From Acanthacorydalis orientalis (Eukaryota > Arthropoda > Insecta > Megaloptera > Corydalidae), in assembly GCA_034766995.1 (NCBI GenBank), contig CM068315.1:51726662-51790661 (forward strand): a DNA stretch of 64,000 nt, given 5' to 3'. Both the position numbers and the translations under genes were made by a program. The notes under the pieces were generated by a model. It was not told the origin of the DNA, did not search any database, and saw only the letters and a list, made by a program, of their open reading frames with translations. Below, in pieces: positions 16,100-28,620 of the stretch (positions are counted from its first letter, which is position 1; every line of letters starts with the position of its first letter).

Positions 16100-16616
16100 T
16101 TAGGAGTACAAATTAATTCGGTGTCTTTACATTGAATCAATCATAACTTTGTTTTAAATTCAAATATTTTCTCATCGTTTTATAATTTTGAAGTGCCAAA
16201 CTTAACGTTTAAAAACATTATATATCTTGGTTATGCAACAGGCATAATTTCACAAGACAGTAGTGAACAGGATGGCGTCTGAATAGCAGCATGTTAAGCA
16301 TTGCATATTTTTCGCATTCCAGTTGAAAAAGAAAATGCTACCGAAGCCGTGAGAATGATTTGTTTAGCTTTGGGAGAAAGTGTTGTGGCACATAAAACAT
16401 GCAAGTAATGCTAAAATAGTGGAAGAGGTTCAAAAATGTATTACGCCTTCGTCGACTCAAAGCTTCCATCTTTTTTCGATAAAGGATTCGTCAGTTACCC
16501 GACATATGAGGTAATGTTATAAAAATAATGGGTGATGTTTTGAGGAATGAAATGTATTTTTTTCGCAAACATCTATTTTCTATAAAAATAAGCATCGAAT
16601 TAATTTACACATCTAA
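16100..16616 (+). mobile_element. Mariner family B, internally deleted (MITE-like) copy 2
   Basis: The left end TTAGGAGTACAAATTAATTC and the right end, whose reverse complement begins TTAGATGTGTAAATTAATTC, form imperfect inverted repeats flanked by TA. A relic frame starts at 16272 (MASE, stop, QHVKHCIFFAFQLKK) and after a frameshift continues NATEAVRMICLALGES. It then jumps to the mariner C-terminal motif ending in QLPD. The copy at 5485-6019 is colinear with it across the deletion. Confidence 0.8.
16272..16404 (+). pseudogene. Mariner transposase N-terminal fragment (family B, copy 2)
   Basis: Same N-terminal mariner segment as at 5654, with a premature stop after MASE and a frameshift after the Lys run. 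About 40 codons of similarity survive, ending at HKTCK. No catalytic residues remain. Confidence 0.7.
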
Positions 16617-18288
16617 TATTTATATATAAAAAGAAACATATCAAGCTTTTAGATTAATTATTAAAATTAAAAGCTTAAAATATTTTTATTTGTGACAATG
16701 TATCGCTTTACTAGAAACAGAAATATTGAAATAAATTTCATTTGCTACATGTGAAATAATATTCAATAATAAAAATAAATAATATAATATAAGAAATATT
16801 AAATTAAAAAAAGCAGTTTTTAAGTCGAATTTAACCAATATTGAAAAGCATGCACAATGATTGTATTATTAAGTATGTACAATTTTTATTAACATTTTTA
16901 AAATTATATTTTATTATATTTTTTTATAGATCCGACACAATGTAGTAAAAAAGAGATAATAAGTTTGTTTAATACTTTTGTTTATTTAGTATTTAATTTA
17001 TCATAAATCACTGTTTCATATGTATGATACATCACTGCTTTATTTTTATTTTCAATTCATTTGGTAATCATTTTTATATATACAAAGATCTGTATGTAAA
17101 ATTGGAAGAAAAAAAATAATTTAGAATTACATTATTGTACTAGCAACAATTTAATCAGATTTATATAATATTCGGTACGAATTAATACTGAAATCAAAGT
17201 ATTTAATATAAAAATATAGAGAAGCATGTGAGCATATGAAAATCAAATATCAACCATATCAATCTAAAAGGAAGTATAACATATCTACCAGTCTTGTTAT
17301 GGGAATGGCACGCGTCACGAATATAACAAGGGCGCTGTGGTAAGGGAATGGAATTGATTCTTGACGTATCAAATGTAACAGAATGTAAAAGTGGAACTCG
17401 ACCCACGAGTGTTTTTCAATGATCGTAAGAAGGAATTGTATTAGTTGTGTTCAATGTTAATAAAATAACAGAACATTGTTCTCTTATACTGTTTTTTTAT
17501 TAAATTGAATTTAATAAGTAGTATCGTTCGATACAATGAAGTGAGAATACTACAAAGTTTCAAATGTACAATGAATATGTGTTTTCAGAAATGTTTTATA
17601 TAAAATTTACATGAAACCTACTTTTAGATATATGAAAAATGTACTTCTAGATATAAATACTCGTTATTAACATGTTATTAACCTAATTAATCAATATATA
17701 TATATATATATATATATATAACACTTCTATTTATTTAATGAATTTAAATTTGTAAAAACGTTAAAAGCAAAAAAGAAAGATTTCTTTACAAATATTTGGA
17801 TCAAAAAATGTTTTGAAAGTATTATAGAAAAGCTGAAATCCATTTGTTTAATGAGAAACATGCAGTGAAATAAATTTATAAATATTAATAGTGTATAAAT
17901 ATACTTATTTAAATTTATAATTTTTTCAAATTAAACCTATGATTTTTTCTATAAAAATGATTATATTTATTACAGTATGCAAATCAATTATTTTCTTATA
18001 TATTCATTTATAATAAACAACATTACTTAAATAAATTAATATTCATGTTAAATAAATTCTAAAATGTAATAAAACAAACAAGACTGATACTTGTATTCAA
18101 ATTGCATATTAATTAATAACAAGGGTTGTAATTAACATCATTTGAAATTTACACATTTTTCATTACAGAATATAAATATATTAAAGTAAACAAGATAATT
18201 CGCATAGGAAGCTTTATAATGAAACGTATTTTAAAGATTTTTTTTCATATTAGGAAGTGTGTTCTGTTAATGAACATCCACATATTGT

Positions 18289-18366
<78 letters not shown>

Positions 18367-19274
18367 AACCAAGACTTCAAACAATATCGAATGTCTAATA
18401 AACAATCATAATAAATGGATTTTTCCAAACAGAAATTGTATTTTGAAATAACTCGTTTTATTTTTAAATTATTTTTTAATGTAGCCTTAGTGTGAGGTGT
18501 TTTTTATACGAACAAATTCACAAGAAATAAAATCACATATTTTTAAAAAAAACAATACGCTTTTAATTAATTTTATAATAACATTATTTCGTTTTATTAC
18601 TACATGACTGATTTTGTGTAAAATGAATGATTTTTGTATAAGTAATTATTTAAAATATTACTTTTGCTGGTAGTCATCTTTTTATAATATTCTAGAAAAG
18701 TGAACAGAACATAAATAATTTTTATAAATAATTTAGTTTATAAATTAAGTGTTTATTATCGATTTTATAACTAAAATGTTAAACTTTATTTATATTTTTT
18801 GGTCTTTAAAATAATCATTTTTCACTCTTTGTTTTTAATTTTCTATATGAAGATAGAATATATTTTTTTAAAAAAATATTTAAATACTTATTTACCTATA
18901 TTATTGATATTTAAATTAAAATTAAATTAAATATTTAATATGATTTAAAATACAAATGAAATAAAATGAAGATGATAAATTCATATTATTTTTGAATGAT
19001 GACTTGATTTAGAAACCTAAACATTTTTTTACAAATTAGCTTTATAATGTATACATTTTATATAAAATTAAATTACATCTTCATTGTTATTTATTATATA
19101 CAAACATGAACATATATCTAATTATTTATGTGTCAGATTTATGTATCCATTCATTTTTTTTAAAAATATAATCATTTTTTTCCACGTAGGACATCATGAC
19201 ATTTTTGTCAACGCTATACTTTCTCTGGCAATTCTTATAGAATGTATGTCCACGTTTCCGATAGACTGATTAAA

Positions 19275-19550
19275 TTAAATCATTAAAATACTCGAGGATT
19301 GATATCCTTCGATTCGTATTATTTCGTGTTTCATTCCTTTTAAAAATATTGGCACAATACTTTCAAAGAGGTCAATTCTTTCAATGCTCATCTGATGGTA
19401 ACCTACTTGTTGAAGAGGCTTCTGCTCAAATACCAAGCGATTGGCTGGTAGACTAATAAAAACGATTGGACTTCCGATCAAGCCACCCACTCGAAGAGAA
19501 AAGAACTGTGTAAGGGCAACAAGAACAGGGCATTTCAGTCAATTGATTAT
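19275..19550 (-). other. Unassigned open frame in a GC-richer block
   Basis: A frame of about 90 codons, open from a stop near 19550 to a stop near 19275, reads LTQFFSLRVGGLIGSPIVF, then NRLVFEQKPLQQVGYHQMS and IERIDLFESIVPIFLKGMKH. Residue use is varied and unlike the Ile/Tyr/Asn/Lys composition of random frames in this window. There is no good Kozak ATG at its start, and I see no clear AG acceptor. I recognise no family. It may be a host exon, part of a decayed transposable element, or chance. Confidence 0.3.
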
Positions 19551-19679
19551 CATATCGTATCAAAGATTTTATATGTCTAGGTTTATGTTCAGATGCCTGA
19601 AGTGCCTTTCGAAATAAATTGTAGGATGTGATTCGAATACGAGCCCATTAGTAAACGTACGTTAACTGGTAATGAATAG

Positions 19680-19683
<4 letters not shown>

Positions 19684-19747
<64 letters not shown>

Positions 19748-19768
19748 TATATATATATATAGATATAT

Positions 19769-19814
<46 letters not shown>
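19684..19814. repeat. Long imperfect (TA)n microsatellite with GATA interruptions
   Basis: About 131 bases of alternating TA with single G interruptions (AGATATA) near its middle; the longest array in the window by eye. Confidence 0.95.
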
Positions 19815-19823
<9 letters not shown>

Positions 19824-20274
19824 ATCGTTGCTGTACTTTTTCGTTATAAATATGGTTAGAATAAGATCAATGATCGGTTTTTCTTTATAATTCTCAAATA
19901 TTTATTTTATGTACGTCTGCAACGGTACGTTCTTAAATCAGATTATAACAATTTATAATATATTTCTTCAAATGAAATTCAATAGATAAATAAATATGAC
20001 TTAAAAAATATAAAAATTTCAAATTAAAAATTTTACCAATGTTTTATCTCTTTTGAAAATTTTTGTTTCATATTATTTCATGATATTTTATATTTTATTA
20101 AAAATATGTACATACTTATCAATTTCATTTAATTGAATAAGCTACTTCGGATATTTTATTTCGAAGTGATAAGATTATTAACTATTAAAAAACAAACGAT
20201 TTCTTAAGATTATATTTTAAAAATATTGATAGTAGGAAATATAAATAAATATTATGATTACATTGTTTATATAG

Positions 20275-21173
20275 AGCCTGGAATGTTAATTCCACGACGT
20301 TCACAGCTATTGATCCTTTCACAAACAATCACGTGGTATATTTTGCATAGGGATTTATTTCTGAAGGCTTATAAGGTAAACTAACCCAAAAATTGAGGCC
20401 AACAGATTATTCACTGAGTCGGAGATTTATTAACTGGATGCAGGAACAACATCATAATTTTTCTGAAAGTCATTTTTAGTGATAAGGCTCATTTCGAAAT
20501 CTCTGGGTACGTGCACAAATAAAATTACCGAATCTGGGGTGAATCAAATCCTAAGGTGATCGTTAAGAAGCCACTACATACAAAAAGAGTGACTGTGTGG
20601 TACGCACTTTGATCCAGTGGAGTCATTGGTCCCTACTTTTTTGAGAATCAGGCTGGTAAAGTGATTACCGTGAATGAAGAAAGATACCGAAACATGATAA
20701 ACATTTTTTTTGCAAGCAGAATTGGATGATATCGATTTGGAGTACATGTGGTTCCATCAGGATGGTAGAACAAAGCACACAGCTCGTGAAACAATTGATT
20801 TATTGAGAACGAAATTTCCTGGTCACATTATTTCCAGAAATAGAGATATTAATTGGATATTAAAATTCTGAGATTTAACATCGTTGGACTACTTTCCTTG
20901 GGATCACGTTAAAAGACAGATATACACCAATTATCCTACAACAATTTCAGACTTAAAAGATGAAATCCGAAGAGTAATTGGTGAGATAGAGCCCCAATTG
21001 TGCAGGGATGTTATTGTGAATTTTAACAAAAGAATGGTTACTTGTAAAAATTATTTTTCATTTATAAATGGTACACTCCCACCTATTATTTACAATAAAG
21101 AAAGTTGAAATTTCAGCGCAAATTCTGTGTTTTATTTCGAATTAAAAAATTGCGTCCTTATCGGAAAACCCTG
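20275..21173 (+). mobile_element. Tc1/mariner-superfamily transposon, 5'-truncated, decayed
   Basis: The right end reads TTGCGTCC...GGAAAACCCTG followed by TA at 21174. The left inverted repeat is not found near 20275, so the element is truncated. It carries the C-terminal two-thirds of a transposase (next entry). A solitary terminus of the same family lies at 57331-57403. Confidence 0.8.
20310..21108 (+). pseudogene. Tc1/mariner-superfamily transposase (DDE), pseudogene
   Basis: Reading across frames gives HRDLFLKAYK, then SDKAHFEISGYVHK (first catalytic Asp kept, next Glu changed to Lys), KRVTVWYAL, SSGVIGPYFFENQAG, VNEERYRNMINIFF, then a frame change into MWFHQDGRTKHTARETIDLL (second Asp kept) and later DLTSLDYFPWDHVK (third acidic position kept). 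The last part, 20884-21108, is still open and reads TISDLKDEIRRVIGEIEPQ to the stop. Several stops and at least one frameshift make it non-functional. The family is one I know from ant and other insect genomes as Tc1/mariner-type transposase; I do not assign a DDxD subclass. Confidence 0.82.
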
Positions 21174-22134
21174 TATATTCAGTAAAATTCTAGTATAAAT
21201 TAATTGTGCTATTAGTATAATTATTTTTAGAGCTATTTTAAAAGATTTTATTTTTATATTTGAATAATTTTGGAATTATAATATTGAACTAAATTTATAA
21301 AATAAATGTTTGCAATTTTACAAGTGTATTGAAATATGTAGTTTTAACCGATTACAATTTTATAAAATTAAAACGTATATGTATTTTCCTTTAAACGATT
21401 TTCTATTATTCTGTAGTTTTGCTTTAAAATAAATTATAATTAGTTTTCATCGATAATTAAACTTAAAACAACTTCCACAGAATTACATTGAAAAAGATTG
21501 TCATTAATAATTAAAAACTATACATTTAGCATACCGATGCATACAAATAGGTAAATAATTAATCCAATGATTACATGACAATTAAAATTAATTCTGCGGT
21601 GTCAAATATCGTTAAATTGTTATACGATCCAGTAAACAGTTGACCGAGACAAAGACTCTGCGTATCGTATACCGAATGTATAACAGTGGCGATGGAAAAC
21701 CAATTTCACTACATCATCTGTGTTCATCAGCGTCAACGAATAACGGTGTCGGCGTCTGTCGTAGACGATATGAAAATTTATACAACGTCTGGACAACGAT
21801 AAGAAAATAATGAAACATTTATTGATGAAAATATCGACTCGAGAATCTGATCAGTGGTGTAACGCGCCGTTATTTATTATTATTTTTTAAATTTATTTTT
21901 AACATGAAAGAATTATTGTTCTTCGTCAATTTTTCTAAGAGAAAGCGATTATTGTTTTATATTTGTTTATGAGAAATACGATATTGAACTTCAGTAACAA
22001 CATTGGCTCTAATAAGATTTAAAAACCATCATTTATAAACATAAATGGTAAAACATATATACAAATGTATGTATGTGTTTATGTATGTTTGTTGTGTGTG
22101 TGTATGTATATGTGTATATATATATATATACATA
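21174..22134. other. AT-rich spacer with a GC-richer island at 21590-21870
   Basis: No gene recognised. The part at 21590-21870 has raised GC and CpG (for example TCGGCGTCTGTCGTAGACG near 21753-21771) and no long frame, so it is a candidate regulatory element or untranslated exon. A (TG)n-(TA)n tract at 22090-22131 borders the mariner insertion. Confidence 0.45.
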
Positions 22135-23329
22135 CGAGGGTACTTTAAAGAGCAACTGGGTCTGATATTAGATACACAGCTCAATTTCAAAATGCACTTT
22201 ATTTTTCAACATATCGAATCTCAACGCACTTTGCCCAACATTTCTGCAGCTTAGCGATTCTCTCCCGGAAGTGCGTTCCTTTTGAACTCTCAAAATATCC
22301 GTTTATCTGATCTTCATTCAACTCAAATCGTTTTCCAAAAAAATCGAGTTTCAGGAATAAACAGCAAACCGAAGAAACGAAATATGGAGAATACGGCGGG
22401 TGCCGAAGGATTTCAAACATTAGATCGGCCAATTTTTGTCGAGAGACAACGGTTTAATGAGCCAGTGTATAATAATAGCGAAACAATACTTTTTTTTTCG
22501 TCATTCTGAGATATATTTCCATGATATTTGCTTTCAACTTCTCCAAAATGATGGGTAGTATTGGTCAGTAACTGTTTTTCCCTTCTGAATCAAGAGGTCG
22601 ATCAAGAGGATTCTTTCCGTATCCCAGGATTTATCTTTCAGCCGAGTGAACTGTCTTTGTCGTCTTCGGAGCCATTTCATCGCATTCAGTCCACTGTTCT
22701 GATTGTGTTTTCGATTCTTCTGTGAAATGATGAATTGAGGTTTCATCAATGGTTGCAAAATTTCGAATGAAATGCGTTGGATTCTTTTCAAACAGTTCGA
22801 AGAATACGGCCGACGCTCGCAAACGAACTCGTTTTTGTTCTGCAGTTAATAAACGCGGTATATATTTCACGGAAAGTTTCTCATACGCAATTCATTATAC
22901 AAAATAAAATACGATGTCTCGTTCACTTTTACACGCTGGTCGAACAAAACAATTTCATGGACTATATCGATGATTTTAGGTGTATCTTGTTCTGCCACGT
23001 TTAAATTCATTCGCCCAAAATCGAACGATTTCATAAGATGGACAAGTTTCAATCAATGTAGGCAAATATCCTGTCATTGACTTCCTTTGCTGTGTTCCCT
23101 TCCAAAAAAAAAGAACTGAATCACATTTCGAATTCTGATTTTATCGATTTTGCATATTCGCACGAAACGCTTGTTTTGAAAAACAACTGTCAAACGAAGA
23201 ATTAATGGTGGAAGGACTTGCAACTTTATGTGGATTACTAAAAGGGATGGAACTATACAAAAATCTATACAGCTGTCCCCTTCACCCTCAGTGAATACAC
23301 GAACTAAGTTACTCTTCAAACCACTCTCA
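22135..23329 (-). mobile_element. Mariner family A, near full-length degenerate copy
   Basis: The ends are CGAGGGTACTTTAAAGAGCA on the left and, read on the minus strand, TGAGAGTGGTTTGAAGAGTA on the right. They are imperfect inverted repeats flanked by TA on both sides. The 1195-bp length fits a typical mariner of about 1.2-1.3 kb. The transposase lies on the minus strand and is broken (next entry). Other copies of this family lie at 37434, 37650 and 63441. Confidence 0.88.
22199..23160 (-). pseudogene. Mariner transposase, frameshifted pseudogene
   Basis: From right to left on the minus strand: DKIRIRNVIQFFFFGRE (N-terminus near 23140), SFDFGRMNLNVAEQ, IDIVHEIVLFDQRVKVNET (first helix-turn-helix), YIPRLLTAEQKRVRLRASA, NFATIDETSIHHFTEESKTQ with the first catalytic Asp, ILLIDLLIQKGKTVTDQYY with the second, and HPPYSPYFVSSV where families normally have HPPYSPDLAPSD, so the third catalytic Asp is now Tyr. 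It ends with KLQKCWAKCVEIRYVEK. Several frame changes and stops separate these pieces. The gene cannot make an active transposase. Confidence 0.88.
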
Positions 23330-24510
23330 TATACAAATGGAGAGAGAGAGAGAGTATTATTAAATTTTAATTCCTACAATATACATATACAAAAAATATA
23401 AACAAACTAGTATAATAAATAAAATATATAATAAAACCATTCTTATTTACTGCATTTAGGCAATAAATAACAACATTTCTGTAAGATGAATTTTGACTTT
23501 TTTCATTATATTATCAGTAGAGAAATAGTGCCCACTGATTCGTGTAAATATATGGATATCACGTAAGTATTCTTTATTGTTGGAAGAGAATATTAATGAT
23601 ATTATGAGAAAAGCTAATCAAAGTATAAATTTTATGATGAATTTACAAGTAGAGGTTGGAATTACAAAGTGAAATAAAAAACTTGTGTGTCTGGTAAAAT
23701 TGTCAGTTGAGTGTAGTATAATTTATTACTGAATAGACATAAAGTACTATAGTAATTTAAATAAATCTTTTGTATTTGTGTATTATTTGAATTATTTTCA
23801 ATATTTTATTTATTATAAAAAAGAACACAGTACGTAAAATTATATTTAAAAAATCAATATATATATATATAAAGCGAGAGAGAGAGAGAAAAGATACTGA
23901 CTAGTGCTAAAAACTCAGGGCGGACGTGACATCTTTAGTTGTAAAATTAATTGCTTAAGAAATTAATTTCATTTGAAATTAATAATCTACTAAAATCTAG
24001 ATTTTTAGCAATTTATTTATATAGAAATTAAATTTCAGCTGACTTGAATGACATGTAAAATACTGAAACAAATATTATTAATAATTAAAGAATACTCTAA
24101 TGAAAATGAATACATTAAAAACACTATTAATTCGAATTATTTTTTTCTAAAAAAATATTAAGCGTCTATTCTTTTTTAATTTTTTTGTTCATAGCTCAGT
24201 TGACATAAACATTACAGAAGTTATTAACAAAATGATTCTCTTCACAAATAAATTTTTTCGTGTAGATGAATAGAGAATGAATCATTACAAAGGTTTGATT
24301 AACTGATTATGTTACAAACTCTATTCTACTAAAATAAGTGAAAATATGTAAAATGAATATGGATAAAAAATATAATTAAATTACATGCACATTGATCACA
24401 AAATTCTGTTTATCAAACAAATTACTGATAATTTATTCTGACATTTTATATAATTAATATTTTCATTTTGGTTCATACATATACATACAAACTTTCTCTC
24501 TCTCTCTCTT

Positions 24511-24569
<59 letters not shown>

Positions 24570-25117
24570 GTTCACCTATGTATGAGAAAGTATAAATTTA
24601 TTATGTTTTACTGATGAAAAACCTTATAAAAACATATTTGTAATAATAATGATAACATTAAAACACTAAACACATATTTATAGGTATAACAAAATACTGA
24701 TAAAATAGTTATTAATTGTGATAAGTTGTATATATATATAAAGTAGAAATTATGACATACAAAGTGGTTTATTTTTAATTAATATTTAGGCGAAATCTAA
24801 TTATTTGGTAAATTATTACATATATAACATAAATCAAATTTATATGAAAATGTTTTAAAGTTGGTGCTTCGAAACGAAAAAAAAATATCTGAATGAAAGC
24901 GATAAAAAGAAATAAATATTTTTGTTTTGAAGTTCATATTATATGAAGAAAAAAATAGAATTTTTTGTCATAATAGTAAAATTAAAAAAGTATTTATAAA
25001 TTAAGAAAACGATTTGACTATATTTCTTTATATCGATTTTGCAGGAACAGACTCGTATTAATAATATAGACAGAAAAATATATATCATTTCTCTTTTTCT
25101 TTCTCTCTCTCTATACG

Positions 25118-25165
<48 letters not shown>

Positions 25166-26205
25166 GCAGGGAAATGTAACACATTTTCATATATGAACTT
25201 GTATATTTATGTATTAAAATTATGTGAAGAGTTGTATAAATTTCATATAACCTGACCGCAGATAAACAATCTATTGTACATGTATATGTGACTATATGTA
25301 TATGCATATGTATATAATATATATATAATAAGAAAAAAAATTCACAATACTATTAAATTTTTTATTTGCTTTTTCCTACACCACTGTTTCATTATATTTT
25401 TGTAAAAGGCTAATCGACCTGCTTGCTCATCCTCTTCTAACGAACAATAAAAACATGTTTTCTCTGAGTATAAGTATACATATGCGTGTGTATATTTGCG
25501 TACAGACACACTGGTGCGAAAATATGTATGTATGCGTATATGCTACATAGAATCAGCATCCCGGCGCCAGACGTCGCCATGCCGGCGGTTACTTGTTGAG
25601 CGTGGCGTCAACGGACAGCGGGACGTGAACATGACCGCGTGGGCGGATAAACGTTACGGATTCAGTTGAAGCCTATACGAGTTTGGTGAAAATAAATACA
25701 CGTGAACTAGGAGTAACATTCAGAACACGCGTTCATTTTGATGTGGGTTTAGCCACAGCTAAGCCGTAGTCTGTTCGACGTGAGTTGTACGTATCCGGAA
25801 TGATAGATTAACGGTACTGTTATCGGTACCGATATTGAAGGCCTATGTTGTCATATTATAACGATACGTTTAAAATCGGATTGAAACTGTTTGTACGGAC
25901 TCGTAGTTATTCGATTTTCTACACATATTATTCGTTTGGAAATTCGTCCATTTATTTACATTAAAATTTTAATCACTATGCTTATTTAGAAAGCATGTGA
26001 ATAATAAAAGTTATAATTTAATCAATTTCTTAATGTTTTTTTTATCTACACTTTGATATATACTTTTTTAAATAATTTCGTTTTCATCATTCAATATTCT
26101 TTATACAACAACTAACTTACTTGTAAATAAAATGGTTTATTCGATATATAAAAGAATTTCCAACCTTTTTCTAACGTTCTGGCAAAATTTATATATATAT
26201 ATATA
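23330..26205. other. AT-rich region with (TA)n arrays and a CpG island near its right end
   Basis: (GA)n at 23340-23354 and 23876-23889; (TA)n at about 24516-24568 after a (CT)n tract, 25121-25160 after (CT)n, and 26190-26205. No coding gene recognised. The CpG-rich part at 25545-25930 is listed separately. Confidence 0.55.
25545..25930. promoter_or_regulatory. CpG-rich island, candidate promoter or 5' untranslated exon
   Basis: The highest GC and CpG density of the window: ten CpG dinucleotides in 25561-25620 alone (CCGGCGCCAGACGTCGCC and onward). CpG remains frequent to about 25930 (CCGCGTGGGCGG, TCGGTACCGATATTG). No long open frame, no transposon end and no tandem repeat is seen. It could be the promoter or first non-coding exon of dimm, which would lie on the minus strand about 24 kb downstream, or of an unseen gene. 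The strand is undetermined. Confidence 0.45.
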
Positions 26206-27323
26206 GTCAAGTCTGTTTTTATGTGTATCTTTTTAATATGGTTTTGAACATGCATATATGAGCATGCACATTGTTCAAAATAATTTAAATGTAAATTATT
26301 ATATATTTTTAAATTTATAGTTTTAAATTTGAAGTTTTCTATTTTGGACTGTTTAAATTATGTTGTATACCTACCATCGCTGAAATAAGACCACAACATT
26401 TAAATGCCTGCTAGAAAGCAGCTTGGCCTGGATGTGTTGCAAACAGTGCAACCAAACATCGACATTGTTAACTGAAATCATTACTTTGGTACATGAAAAT
26501 GGTGGGAAAGGTTTTAGTACCTTTAACCAGAATGATGTCGACGAATTGCTTGTGGATAATGATGATATTATTGGTATAATTATAGATATCGTCGAAAATC
26601 AAGAAAACGATACTGAAGAGGAAGACAAACTTATCCTCTATACTGTAAATATAATTCTAGAAATTCTAGCAATAAATTTGAAAATTATTTTTTTGTTTAT
26701 GATACAAATTCTGAACGAGCTTTCAAATTCCAACGTGAGCTGAAGAAATGTGTGTTTGGATATTGTGAACTGCTTAAAAAATATAGTCAAGTCATCATCG
26801 AAAATTTTAATCACCGACTACATTGTCAGAGGGAAAAAATTAACACAGAACGAGGGTGAAATTGTCGCTAATTCTGTTTGTGAAGAACCATTGTCTTTAC
26901 CATGCAGATCTGATGCATTGACTATCCATTCTGTGATAAAAGTGATTTCGTTTCAGTTCGCAAATGGTGCCGAACATTATCAGATAGTGACGATAATTCT
27001 GATGAAAAAATGTAAGAAGAATTGTTACTTTTCGATCAAATTAAAAGAATAAAGTTTTAAAACAAACATATTTTAAGTTTTATATCAATTTCATTCAGAT
27101 TTTCGAATGAATTTTTTAATCATTTTTATTTTCCTGAATTTTCGTACACTTTTTTAATGCAATAGCGGTGTATTTTAACTCTTACTATGCTTTGATTTTA
27201 TGCGGTTTTAAAAAATTATGGAACGTATCCCTAATTTTTCAATGTAAGTTATATCTTTTTTGTGCGATTTTTTTATATGCGGTTTTCTATGTAACGTATC
27301 TACCGCATAAAAAGAGATTTAAC
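26206..27323 (+). mobile_element. pogo/Tigger-type transposon, internally deleted and decayed
   Basis: The left end GTCAAGTCTGTTTTTATGTG and the right end (reverse complement GTTAAATCTCTTTTTATGCG) are imperfect inverted repeats, each next to TA. The interior encodes only the C-terminal part of a Tigger-like transposase, so the DNA-binding and most of the DDE domain are missing. The homologous fragment at 59483-60133 has the same 3' end, which confirms the right boundary. Confidence 0.75.
26390..27052 (+). pseudogene. Tigger-like transposase C-terminal region, pseudogene
   Basis: Conserved pieces in different frames: KAAWPGCVANSAT near 26412, LLTEIITLVHENGGKGFST and FNQNDVDELLVDNDD near 26465-26560, an acidic stretch (ENDTEEEDK), then DTNSERAFKFQRELKKCVFG and YCELLKKYSQ near 26701-26790, and KWCRTLSDSDDNSDEKM near 26960-27012 at the C-terminus. 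This order (Trp-Pro motif, acidic linker, final helices) matches pogo/Tigger-type transposases. Stops and frameshifts separate the pieces. Confidence 0.75.
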
Positions 27324-27334
27324 TATATATTATA

Positions 27335-27424
<90 letters not shown>

Positions 27425-28576
27425 AAATTTGACAGATTCATTGTTGAGATTCGAAAACATGTGATCTGTTAAGACGTTCAAAGAGGTAAAGTTTTTTCCA
27501 TTAATACTGTTTTGAAGTGAAAAGAATATGTGACAATCTGAAGAGACATATTTAATGTATACGGAATTTGAGTAGAAAGCATCTTAATTACTTCTCTTAG
27601 TGTCGGTTAGATTTGCGTCAAAATTTCTAGAAATTTCATGGTAATACAATTCTCTTTCTATTACTCAAAATTAAATGTTTTTCTTCGATTGATTTTATTA
27701 ACTGGCTCAATTTTTATTGAACTAGTTTGATTAGAAAATATTGATTAATTGTTTTATTAATTGTATTGTTTTATTAGAAAACGGCAGCTCATAAAAGACT
27801 ATTATGTTGTGGTCTTGCTAAACAGACACGACATGTCTTTCTAGGATGCAAATCAGTGTTGAGTATTATTTTAGTGAGTTTGGAAGATGATATACAATTG
27901 ATTTCATGTGTCATGTATTGACTTCATTTCTACCTACAATCGATTTAAAAATAACCTATTTATACAATAATACGAGAAAAAACATTCCATTCTGAGACTC
28001 AAGCTCTTAAATTATTTTCAAGCTGTAAATTAGAATATTGAGATTTAAAAAATTATCTAGTTTTTTAACATATTCAAATAACGTTTAATTATCTATCTTC
28101 AATGTTTCGACAAACCTTCAAATAATATTGTATACATTCAATAATATTTGTATACATTTTCAATAAATTTCAAATAAAATTATCATCAATCTGAATTATC
28201 ACTGTTAGATAGTAGTTTATGAAATAATTCAAAATCACCAAATTGACTTTTTTTAAATCAGCATTTGACGGTTTTATCAAATATACTTGTTTTTTATACA
28301 GCTACTACACTTTTTTTTGATTACTGCAACTAATATTTTTATAAACTGAAATAATATGAACAACAACGTATGCCGAAATTCAGATTGTTCGCATTGATTT
28401 TTAATAATAATTATTGATTTAATAAAAGATCATTAAAAACAACTTTAATTCATACTCAAATAATAGCTGACAATGAAACCTTTTGAATAATGAATAAGTG
28501 TATTCGTAATAATTTTGCCATAATTAGACGACTGTAATGCCATTTATTGTATACTGAATAGGATTTTTGCAATCGT

Positions 28577-28620
<44 letters not shown>

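Larger units (their letters stand above)
16617..20274. other. Non-coding AT-rich region with (TA)n arrays and one unassigned GC-richer block
   Basis: (TA)n arrays lie at about 17697-17720, 18293-18361 and 19684-19814. A slightly GC-richer patch at 17270-17420 holds a minus-strand frame (17203-17406) with no recognisable domain. The block at 19160-19660 is listed separately. Confidence 0.55.

Noticed and set aside
22282..23004. Plus-strand frames across the mariner (22282-22509, 22777-23004)
   Set aside because: Antisense shadows of the minus-strand transposase pseudogene.
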